Shown here piece by piece: positions 1 to 6,177 of a stretch of DNA of 16,480 nucleotides. Each line of letters starts with the position of its first letter. Positions within the stretch are counted from its first letter, which is position 1. The stretch is taken from positions 1 to 16,480 of the forward strand of contig JAKPQT010000385.1 of the NCBI GenBank assembly GCA_029555885.1, read 5' to 3'. The translations under genes and the position numbers were made by a program. This DNA comes from Chloroflexota bacterium. GTDB lineage: Bacteria > Chloroflexota > Anaerolineae > CG2-30-64-16. Under the pieces are notes generated by a model. The model saw only the letters and a list, made by a program, of their open reading frames with translations. It made no database searches and was not told the origin of the DNA.

Positions 1-11
1 CATGGGTATCT

Positions 12-84
12 GTAACGAGTAAAGAGTAACGAGTAATGAGTAACGAGCGAGTTTACTTCTTACTCGTTACTCTTTACTCGTCAC
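12..84. terminator. Long imperfect hairpin of GAGTAAC-like repeats after rodA
   Basis: Positions 15-36 and 60-81 are perfect 22-nt inverted copies. With a few mismatches the arms extend to 12-43 and 53-84, leaving a loop of only about 9 nt. Each arm is itself a degenerate direct repeat of GAGTAAC/GAGTAAA/GAGTGAC units, much richer in A and T than the surroundings. The right arm ends about 8 nt beyond the rodA stop codon, so a role as operon terminator or 3' mRNA-end stabiliser is likely. No clean U-tract follows, so rho-independent termination is inferred from position and fold only. Confidence 0.55.
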
Positions 85-91
85 TCGTCTC

Positions 92-1195
92 TCATCGGTC
101 AAACCCGATCTTCTTGTGCTGCAGGATGACGCTTTCGGCCAGGCCGATGCCGATGAGCATGGTCCAGAGCGAACTGCCGCCGTAACTGACGAACGGCAGC
201 GGGACGCCGGTGGCCGGCAGGATGCGCAGGTTCATGCCGATGTTGACGACGACCTGGAAGAAGATCATGGTGGTGACGCCGACGACAATCAACATGCCGA
301 AGGTGTCGCGTGCCAGCCCGGCGATGCGCACCAGCCGCAGCAGCAGCGCGCCGAACAGGAGGATCAGCAGCGCGGCGCCGATGAAGCCCAGTTCCTCGGC
401 TGTCACCGAGAAGATGAAGTCGGTGTGGCGCACGCGCAGGAAGTGCAGCTGACTCTGCGAGCCGCGGAACAACCCTCGGCCCAGCCACCCGCCCGACCCG
501 ATCCCGATGATGGCTTGCTCGACATTGTACAGGTCGTCGGGCGAGGCCCCGCTCGGGTTGACCAGCATCAGGACGCGCTCCCGCATGTAGTCCTGGAGCA
601 GGAATTTCCAGGCCGGCACGGCCGCAGCCGCGCCCGCGACGCCGAACAGCACCATGTGCCGGAAGCGCAGGCCGCTCATCAGGAGCATCGCCCCACCGAT
701 GACGACCACGGAGAGCGCAGTGCTCAGGTTGGGCTGGAGATAGATCAAGACCACGGGCGGCGCAATGAGCAGCAGCGCGCCGATGGGCGTCAGCAGGCTC
801 TCCATCTTTTCCTCGCGGCTCGACAGGTAGTGTGCGAGCGCGACGATGAGCACCACCTTGATGAGCTCGGAGGGCTGGAGCAGGAACTCGCCCAGCTCGA
901 ACCACCGCTGCGCACCGCCGGACACCGTGCCGACCACGGCAATGGCTGCCAGAATCGCGAGCATGACGAAGTATACCGGAAAGGCCAGGCTCGCCAGCAG
1001 GCGATAGTCCACGGCTGCGGCCAGGAACAGCAAAATCAGGCCGAAGCCCAGGAACGCGGCCTGACGCCACGGCCAGGAGCTGAGCACCTGGTTGCCCGCC
1101 AGCGCGCTGGCAATCATCAGCACGCCGAACCCGCTCAGGATGAGTACGAGGCTCAGCAGCACATAATCGAAGCGGCGATTGAAAACGAGTCTCAT
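92..1195 (-). CDS. rodA: RodA, SEDS-family peptidoglycan glycosyltransferase
   Basis: RodA polymerises lipid II into glycan strands in the cytoplasmic membrane and works with the class B PBP encoded just upstream. The 367-residue protein has about ten hydrophobic segments, the usual size and topology of RodA. SEDS hallmarks are visible: QPSEL (107-111), QPNLSTAL (154-161), the HTDFIFS segment (257-263) carrying D259, which probably corresponds to the essential SEDS aspartate, followed by AEELG (266-270), and the near-C-terminal PLPFVSYGGSS (332-342). The ATG lies 3 nt after the mrdA stop, with a GGAGG about 13 nt upstream inside the end of mrdA, indicating translational coupling. It is the last gene of the operon. 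The neighbours (mreBCD, PBP2) favour RodA over FtsW or SpoVE. Confidence 0.95.
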   Translation of the reverse strand: MRLVFNRRFDYVLLSLVLILSGFGVLMIASALAGNQVLSSWPWRQAAFLGFGLILLFLAAAVDYRLLASLAFPVYFVMLAILAAIAVVGTVSGGAQRWFELGEFLLQPSELIKVVLIVALAHYLSSREEKMESLLTPIGALLLIAPPVVLIYLQPNLSTALSVVVIGGAMLLMSGLRFRHMVLFGVAGAAAAVPAWKFLLQDYMRERVLMLVNPSGASPDDLYNVEQAIIGIGSGGWLGRGLFRGSQSQLHFLRVRHTDFIFSVTAEELGFIGAALLILLFGALLLRLVRIAGLARDTFGMLIVVGVTTMIFFQVVVNIGMNLRILPATGVPLPFVSYGGSSLWTMLIGIGLAESVILQHKKIGFDR

Positions 1196-1198
1196 ACG

Positions 1199-3409
1199 CT
1201 ACGGTTGCGCCTCCACCGGCACGGGCGCAGTGCCTTCGATGCTCAGGGCCTCGGCCTCTGCGGCTGCCGCCTCGGCAGCGAGGCGCGCCTGGATATCGAA
1301 GTAGGCCTGCAAGACCTTCTGCGCAATGGGCGCGGCCACGGCCGAGCCTTCGCCGCCGTTGGCAACGAAGACCGTCACGACAATCTCCGGCTCCACATAG
1401 GGTGCAAAGGCTGAGAACCAGGCATGGGTGGGCAGGTTGCCGTCCTTGTCGCGATCGGGTTGACCGTCCTTATCCTCGTCGCGCGCGAACTCTGCCGTGC
1501 CGGTCTTGCCTGCGATGACGACGCCCGGCACCTTGACACGCGTGGCCGTGCCGTGCGACCAGTTGATCGCACCGTACATGCCTTCGCGCACGATGTCCAG
1601 CAGCTCGGGCGCGACGGGCACTTCGCGAATGAGGTGCGGCTCGAACGGGCGGACCACCTTGCCTTCCGCATCCGTCATGTAGTCCACCAATTGGGGCTTC
1701 CAGAGCTTGCCGCGATTCGCGACGGCTGCGGTGGCGTTAGCCATCTGTAGCGGGGTCGCCAGGATATAACCCTGGCCGATGCTCATGTTGTACGTGTCGC
1801 CGGTCAGCCAGTTCTCGGCATAGTTCAGGCGCTTCCACTTGGAGTCGGGGACCAGCCCCCGGGTTTCGCCCGGCAGCTCGATGCCGGTAATTGCGCCCAA
1901 CCCGAACGCCCGCGCATACTGGCCGACCCGCTTGGAGCCCAGCCCTTCGAAGCGGTCGGGATAGCCGCCGCCCAACATATAGAAGTAGATATCGTCGGAG
2001 ACGGCCAGCGCGTCGCGCACGCCGACGGAGCCGTGCCCCCGGCCGTATTTGTGAATCCAGGAATAGAACGGCGTCGCCAGAGAACGATCCCAGGGGAAGT
2101 ACTGGTTGGGCAGCCAGATGATGCCGTCGTTGCTCCCGTCGAAGCCATCGCCCAGGGGCGTGCGCGCGTTGATAACCCCCTCCGCCAGCCCACCGGCTGC
2201 CACTACTATCTTGAAGACGGAGCCGGGCGGATACTGCCCGCCGACCGCGCGATCGAAGAGCGGCAGATTCGGATCGGTGGTGAGCGCGTTCCAGGCCTCG
2301 CCGGTGATACCCTTGACAAAGAGGTTGTTGTCATAGTTGGGCAGGCTGACGAGCGCGCGGACCTGGCCGTTGCGCGGGTCGAGCGCCAAGACCGCGCCCT
2401 GAGTGGCCTTGGTGAAGCCGGAGGATGCGTCGAATGCCTCTTGCAGCGCCTGCGTGGCCGCAGTCTGGAGCTCCAGATCGAGGCTCAACACCAGATTGTA
2501 GCCCGGCTGAGCGGGCGTCGTCTCGCCGACTGTGCGGATGCGGCGACCGTGCACGTCGACTTCGATGGTCTGGTGACCCGGCTGCCCGCGCAACTCCTTC
2601 TCGAACCAGACTTCCAACGCGGTCAGGCCGACCTGGTCATCGCGTTGATACCCCTCGGCGACATACTCTTCAATCTGGCCTTCCGGGATGTGGCCCATGT
2701 AGCCGATGATGTGCGCAGTGAGTGCGCCGCTCGGATAGTCGCGAATCGGCTGCAGCATGATCTGTACGCCTTCGAGATTGACCGCGTCCTCCGCGATACG
2801 GAAGGCAGTTGCCTCTTTGACATAACGTGCAACAACGACAGGGCGATAAGCGCCGCCTAGCAGGCCATCCTGAATCTTCTGCTCGATTTCGGCGCGCGGC
2901 ATGATCCACGGCTGGCGCTCCGGAATCGCCATAATCGGGAGCGGCGTAGGGCTGGGAGTCGGGTTCCTGGGCGGCACGGGCGTGGGCGTCGCCTGCGGGT
3001 CCACGGTGGGGGATGGCGCAGGCGAAGCGCGCAGATCGGGCACCGGCTCGTTCAGGATCGCGAGCAGCCGGTCCAGCACTGCGGTGGCCGCGGAGTTGGT
3101 ATCCTGCTCCTCCATCGGCTCATCTTCGGGGTCCTCGGGCAGGTCGCCGGGGATGATGACTACCGTGAAGCTGGGCCGGTTCCGGGCCAGGATTTCGCCC
3201 TGCCGGTCGTAGATTACCCCGCGCGGCGCAGGTACGTCTACATCGCGCAGCCGGTTTTGGTCTGAGAGCAGGCGGTACTTCTCACCCGCAATCATCTGGA
3301 TCTGCCAGAGCCGGCCGATGAGGATGACCGCCGCGAGCACGATGATCCCGCGCAGCAACAGCAAGCGCATGAACGCGGGGGTGCGGCTCGGTGATGGTGT
3401 TCCGCGCAT
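1199..3409 (-). CDS. mrdA: Penicillin-binding protein 2 (elongation transpeptidase)
   Basis: Class B PBP that cross-links peptidoglycan during side-wall growth as the partner of RodA. It has one N-terminal membrane anchor (about 15-34), a pedestal/dimerisation domain (about 50-300) and a C-terminal transpeptidase domain. The active-site motifs are complete: SVFK (397-400, nucleophile S397), SDD (471-473, the S-x-D form usual in PBP2) and KTG (635-637). At 736 residues it is about 100 longer than E. coli PBP2. The excess includes a Pro/Thr-rich stretch at about 121-160 within the pedestal, an aromatic-rich loop between motifs 1 and 2 (about 421-460), an acidic DxDxDG-type loop at 644-657 just after KTGTAEF, and an Ala/Glu-rich tail. 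The ATG lies 3 nt after the mreD stop. A second in-frame Met at residue 14 would also keep the anchor, but has no ribosome binding site. Confidence 0.95.
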   Translation of the reverse strand: MRGTPSPSRTPAFMRLLLLRGIIVLAAVILIGRLWQIQMIAGEKYRLLSDQNRLRDVDVPAPRGVIYDRQGEILARNRPSFTVVIIPGDLPEDPEDEPMEEQDTNSAATAVLDRLLAILNEPVPDLRASPAPSPTVDPQATPTPVPPRNPTPSPTPLPIMAIPERQPWIMPRAEIEQKIQDGLLGGAYRPVVVARYVKEATAFRIAEDAVNLEGVQIMLQPIRDYPSGALTAHIIGYMGHIPEGQIEEYVAEGYQRDDQVGLTALEVWFEKELRGQPGHQTIEVDVHGRRIRTVGETTPAQPGYNLVLSLDLELQTAATQALQEAFDASSGFTKATQGAVLALDPRNGQVRALVSLPNYDNNLFVKGITGEAWNALTTDPNLPLFDRAVGGQYPPGSVFKIVVAAGGLAEGVINARTPLGDGFDGSNDGIIWLPNQYFPWDRSLATPFYSWIHKYGRGHGSVGVRDALAVSDDIYFYMLGGGYPDRFEGLGSKRVGQYARAFGLGAITGIELPGETRGLVPDSKWKRLNYAENWLTGDTYNMSIGQGYILATPLQMANATAAVANRGKLWKPQLVDYMTDAEGKVVRPFEPHLIREVPVAPELLDIVREGMYGAINWSHGTATRVKVPGVVIAGKTGTAEFARDEDKDGQPDRDKDGNLPTHAWFSAFAPYVEPEIVVTVFVANGGEGSAVAAPIAQKVLQAYFDIQARLAAEAAAAEAEALSIEGTAPVPVEAQP

Positions 3410-3412
3410 AGC

Positions 3413-3931
3413 CTAGACATCCATGACCGGCACGCCGATGCGGCCTGCCAGCCAGCGCAAACCCGGATAGACCGGGAGCGTTATCACGATATTCAGCACC
3501 AGCTCTGGCAGAATGATGCGCACGGTGCTGCCGACCCAATCGACCGGCACCGCGCGCAACTGCTGGGTCAGCAGGATCAGCCAGCCGTGGAGCGGTGTTG
3601 CCAGGATGACGAGCAGGACCGGCCAGAAGATGTTCTGCGCATAGATGCTGCTGCGCCCGATGCCGGCGAGAAAGCAGGTGGGCATCAGAGCGAGCGACGA
3701 TGTGCCCAGCGGCAGACCTGACACCAGGTCAATGCCCAGGCCCCCGGCAAATGCCCACACCAGGCCTTCCTGCACGTTGCGCGTCAGGCTCCAGCAGACC
3801 ACGGTTACGAGCAGCAGGTTCGCGCCGACGCCGATTATACGCACACGCGATAGCAACGTGCCCTGGACGAGAATGACCAGGCTCAGGATTGCCAGCCCCA
3901 GGTAGAGATCGGCCCGTCCGCCCTTGCTCAT
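3413..3931 (-). CDS. mreD: MreD, rod-shape determining membrane protein
   Basis: Small integral membrane component of the elongation complex that partners MreC. From the chosen ATG the protein has 172 residues, typical for MreD, with five or six hydrophobic segments. The family signature is visible as QEGLVWAFAGGLGIDLVSG followed by LPLGTSS (54-79). The reading frame stays open upstream to 4102, but that part is polar, antisense-like sequence overlapping mreC, so I start at MSKGG (3931), 40 nt after the mreC stop. No strong Shine-Dalgarno sequence is present at this start. MreD is poorly conserved, so the call rests on size, hydrophobicity, the signature and its place between mreC and mrdA. 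Confidence 0.88.
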   Translation of the reverse strand: MSKGGRADLYLGLAILSLVILVQGTLLSRVRIIGVGANLLLVTVVCWSLTRNVQEGLVWAFAGGLGIDLVSGLPLGTSSLALMPTCFLAGIGRSSIYAQNIFWPVLLVILATPLHGWLILLTQQLRAVPVDWVGSTVRIILPELVLNIVITLPVYPGLRWLAGRIGVPVMDV

Positions 3932-3971
3932 GGCCGTTGCCCGCCCACGCCTCGCGACCTCACCCGACTCG

Positions 3972-4829
3972 TCATCCAACGCTCTCCAGCTCTTCGGGCT
4001 GGCCGGGCAGTGGCTTGAAGTTGGTAATGACGAGGACGAACTCCAGGCGAACGAAGTTGACCGTGGGCCGAATGACCGCCTGCTGATACATATCGTAGTC
4101 ATGCCGGATGACTTCGATGACCTGACCGATGGCGACGTTCTTCGGGAAATTGCCGCCCAGGCCGGAGGTAATCACCTCGTCGCCGACGCTGATGTCCGCA
4201 TCCATCGGGATATATTCCATGACCGGCAATGCGCCCGCGCGGCCGTTCACCACGCCGACGGCCCGGTTGCGCTTGACCAGGGATTGGACGCCGCTGGACG
4301 GGTCGATAATGAGCAGCACCGTCGCCGAGTTGGGCCCCACCTTGTCCACCCGCCCGATCAGGCCCTGCTCGTTCACGACGGGCATGCCCCGCGCAATGCC
4401 CTGCTCGGAGCCCAGGTCGATGGACAGGCTAGAGAGATAGTTCGTCTCCGCCTGGCTGATGACGCGCGCAATGACCTGCCCCCCGCGATAATCGTAGGTC
4501 GGATTCAACTGCTTGAACCTGAGCAGCTCGCGCAACTGCTGGTTTTCGGCCTCGACCTCGGTCAGGCGCAGGTTGTCAATAGTGAGGGTGTCAACACGGC
4601 TTTTGAGCTGCTGGTTCAGCGTGCGCAGCGTGCTCAACTCGCGCGCGGTTGTCACGACTTCGCTGAACTGGTGGCCGATCGTATTGAAGGCATTGAGGAA
4701 CGGGCGCGTGACGACGCTCGCCGCGCTCTCGATGGGCGCCATTTGCCCGGAACTGGACAGGATGAGCAGCGCGATGCTGATGCCCGCGAGGATGAAAAAG
4801 AGCGTCGTCCGGCCGGATACGCGTGTCAT
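3972..4829 (-). CDS. mreC: MreC, rod-shape determining scaffold protein
   Basis: Bitopic protein that links cytoplasmic MreB filaments to PBP2 and RodA outside the membrane. The 285-residue product has a short cytoplasmic N-terminus, one transmembrane segment (about 9-27), a predicted coiled coil (about 60-107, rich in E, Q, L and R) and the C-terminal beta-rich domain. In that domain, residues near 118-165 (VIARVISQ, NYLSSLSIDLGSEQGIARGMPVVNEQGLIGRV) match the typical MreC core. Length is normal. The ATG at 4829 has no visible Shine-Dalgarno sequence and follows an 88-nt gap after mreB, the widest gap in the operon. Confidence 0.95.
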   Translation of the reverse strand: MTRVSGRTTLFFILAGISIALLILSSSGQMAPIESAASVVTRPFLNAFNTIGHQFSEVVTTARELSTLRTLNQQLKSRVDTLTIDNLRLTEVEAENQQLRELLRFKQLNPTYDYRGGQVIARVISQAETNYLSSLSIDLGSEQGIARGMPVVNEQGLIGRVDKVGPNSATVLLIIDPSSGVQSLVKRNRAVGVVNGRAGALPVMEYIPMDADISVGDEVITSGLGGNFPKNVAIGQVIEVIRHDYDMYQQAVIRPTVNFVRLEFVLVITNFKPLPGQPEELESVG

Positions 4830-4896
4830 GTTCGCAACGGATGCCGGGCGATGGGCGAGGAATCAATATGTAGCCGGGATGCTCGCCGGTCGACCG

Positions 4897-4914
4897 CCCT
4901 CCGTCTTCCGTCCT
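4897..4914. repeat. Degenerate GACGGA-type repeat in the mreB-mreC gap
   Basis: Read on the minus strand, this stretch holds near-copies of ACGGA (GGACGGAAGACGGAGGG), starting 4 nt after the mreB stop codon. A small perfect palindrome, CGGTCGACCG, lies next to it at 4887-4896. The rest of the 88-nt gap (4830-4917) shows no gene and no clear promoter. Similar low-complexity units occur at 10728-10746, and a related type makes up the hairpin at 12-84. Function unknown. Confidence 0.35.
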
Positions 4915-4917
4915 TTA

Positions 4918-5979
4918 TCAGTGTAACGTGCTCCCGCGCTGCATGCTGGCAAGCGTCTTCTGCAGCACGTCGAAGTTTTCCAGAACCATGCCCGAACCGC
5001 GCGCGACGCAACTGAGCGAGTCTTCGGCAACGTAGACGCGCATCTTCGTTTCCTCACTGAGCCGCTGGTCCAGGCCCTTGAGCAGCGCGCCGCCGCCTGC
5101 CAGGGCGATGCCATGCTCCATCAGGTCCGCGATGAGCTCGGGCGGCGTCTCGTCGATGGCCTGGCGCACCGTGTCGATGATGGTGCTGACCGAATTACGC
5201 AGCGCCTCGCGCATTTCCACGCTGCTGACCTCGATGCCCTCAGGCAGGCCGGAGACCAGGTTGCGCCCGCGCAACTCGACCGTGATTTCAGGATCGAGCG
5301 GGTAGGCCGACCCGGCCTCGATTTTGACGCGCTCGGCCATCTGCTCGCCGATCAGCAGGTTGTACTTCTGCTTGGCGTAGTTGATGATATCCTCGTTCAT
5401 CTCGTCGCCTGCGACGCGAATCGAGCGGGCCACGACGATTCCGCCGAGGGATGTCACCGCGACCTCGGTGGTGCCGCCGCCGATATCCACGATCATGCTG
5501 CCCAGGGCTTCCGCAACGGGCAGGCTGGCCCCGATGGCTGCGGCCATGGGCTCCTCGATCAGGTAGGCCTCGCGCGCGCCCGCGCTGATGGTGGCATCAT
5601 AGACTGCGCGCTTTTCGACTTCTGTCACGCCGCTGGGGATGCCGACGACCACCCGCGGTCGCGGCACGCGCAGCAACATGCGGTGGTGCACCTTGTCGAT
5701 AAAGTAATGGAGCATCTGCTCCGTCACGTCGAAGTCTGAGATGACGCCATCGCGCAGGGGACGGATGGCGACGATGTTGCCCGGCGTGCGCCCGACCATC
5801 TCCTTCGCTTCCGACCCGATGGCGAGCACCTTCTTGGTGCGCCGGTCGATGGCGACCACCGAAGGCTCGTTGATCAGGATGCCGCGATTGCGGACATAGA
5901 CGAGGGTATTGGCTGTACCGAGGTCAATACCGATATCGAGCGAAAACAGGCCGAGAAGCCAGTTGAGTGGGCTAACCAC
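4918..5979 (-). CDS. mreB: MreB, actin-like cell-shape filament protein
   Basis: ATP-dependent filament protein that positions the peptidoglycan elongation machinery along the inner face of the membrane. The 353-residue protein has the actin-fold motifs: phosphate-1 DIGIDLGTANTLVY (15-28), phosphate-2 VDIGGGTTEVAV (164-175), the adenosine motif ALAGGGALLKGL (292-303), and a long match to MreB throughout (for example PSGVTEVEKRAV, 115-126). The N-terminus MVSPLNWLLGLFS could form the amphipathic membrane-binding helix known from other MreB proteins. The start is GTG, supported by AGGAG 8 nt upstream; no upstream ATG would fit. It is the first gene of the operon, directly downstream of the promoter at 6036-6065. 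Confidence 0.97.
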   Translation of the reverse strand: MVSPLNWLLGLFSLDIGIDLGTANTLVYVRNRGILINEPSVVAIDRRTKKVLAIGSEAKEMVGRTPGNIVAIRPLRDGVISDFDVTEQMLHYFIDKVHHRMLLRVPRPRVVVGIPSGVTEVEKRAVYDATISAGAREAYLIEEPMAAAIGASLPVAEALGSMIVDIGGGTTEVAVTSLGGIVVARSIRVAGDEMNEDIINYAKQKYNLLIGEQMAERVKIEAGSAYPLDPEITVELRGRNLVSGLPEGIEVSSVEMREALRNSVSTIIDTVRQAIDETPPELIADLMEHGIALAGGGALLKGLDQRLSEETKMRVYVAEDSLSCVARGSGMVLENFDVLQKTLASMQRGSTLH

Positions 5980-5987
5980 GCGGTGTG

Positions 5988-5992
5988 CTCCT
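5988..5992 (-). promoter_or_regulatory. mreB ribosome binding site
   Basis: AGGAG on the minus strand, 8 nt before the GTG at 5979. It decides in favour of this non-ATG start for mreB. Confidence 0.75.
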
Positions 5993-6007
5993 GCGTCGTA
6001 TTCAAAG

Positions 6008-6024
6008 GCGCGCGATCGGCGCGC
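6008..6024. other. Small GC-only hairpin in the mreB leader
   Basis: GCGCGC at 6008-6013 can pair with GCGCGC at 6019-6024 across a 5-nt loop. It lies between the predicted mreB transcription start (about 6029) and the ribosome binding site. It could be chance in GC-rich DNA. Confidence 0.3.
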
Positions 6025-6035
6025 ACAAGTAGAAG

Positions 6036-6065
6036 ATTATATCACCCGGTTTCACAAACGGCCAA
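6036..6065 (-). promoter_or_regulatory. Predicted promoter of the mreB-mreC-mreD-mrdA-rodA operon
   Basis: On the minus strand, TTGGCC (6060-6065) and a perfect TATAAT (6036-6041) are separated by 18 bp. The expected start near 6029 gives a leader of about 50 nt with the AGGAG ribosome binding site. It is a sigma-70-type match by eye. Confidence 0.6.
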
Positions 6066-6096
6066 AATGCCCGGCGGACTTCGGGTGCTGCCCTGC

Positions 6097-6126
6097 ATTA
6101 TACACCGCTGCGGGTCAAAGCGGAAA
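6097..6126 (-). promoter_or_regulatory. Possible second upstream promoter for mreB
   Basis: A second perfect minus-strand TATAAT occurs at 6097-6102. The hexamer 18 bp upstream is TTTCCG (6121-6126), a weak -35. It would add about 60 nt to the leader. Less convincing than the promoter at 6036-6065. Confidence 0.35.
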
Positions 6127-6140
6127 CCACGGCGCGCTGT

Positions 6141-6170
6141 TTCCGGTTTTCCCCGTTCGCGTGCTATCAT
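6141..6170 (+). promoter_or_regulatory. tilS promoter with leaderless geometry
   Basis: TATCAT at 6165-6170 ends only 7 nt before the tilS ATG at 6178, so transcription would start at or within a base or two of the ATG. The -35 candidate TTCCGG (6141-6146) is 18 bp upstream and weak. No Shine-Dalgarno sequence precedes the ATG, as expected for a leaderless mRNA. Confidence 0.5.
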
Positions 6171-6177
6171 CCCGCCT

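Noticed and set aside
11..90. Possible CRISPR array from the repeated GAGTAAC units
   Set aside because: The units are 7-8 nt, adjoining and degenerate, with no spacers and with inverted rather than regularly spaced structure.
116..1414. Open frame of 432 codons on the plus strand across rodA
   Set aside because: Antisense to a clearly homologous rodA. The product is Gln/Asp/His/Arg-rich low-complexity sequence typical of frame shadows in GC-rich DNA.
1991..1999. SDD instead of SxN as a sign of a damaged PBP active site
   Set aside because: PBP2-type proteins often have S-x-D at the second motif, so this is normal for the family.
3932..4102. N-terminal extension of MreD by 57 codons
   Set aside because: It overlaps mreC, is Ser/Arg-rich and polar, and MreD normally begins shortly before its first membrane segment.
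3924..5015. Open frame of 363 codons on the plus strand opposite mreC
   Set aside because: Antisense to mreC and the mreB-mreC gap; composition is that of a shadow frame.
5983..6177. N-terminal extension of TilS by 65 codons
   Set aside because: The extra residues do not resemble TilS and cover the divergent promoters; the ATG at 6178 begins right at the normal TilS N-terminus.
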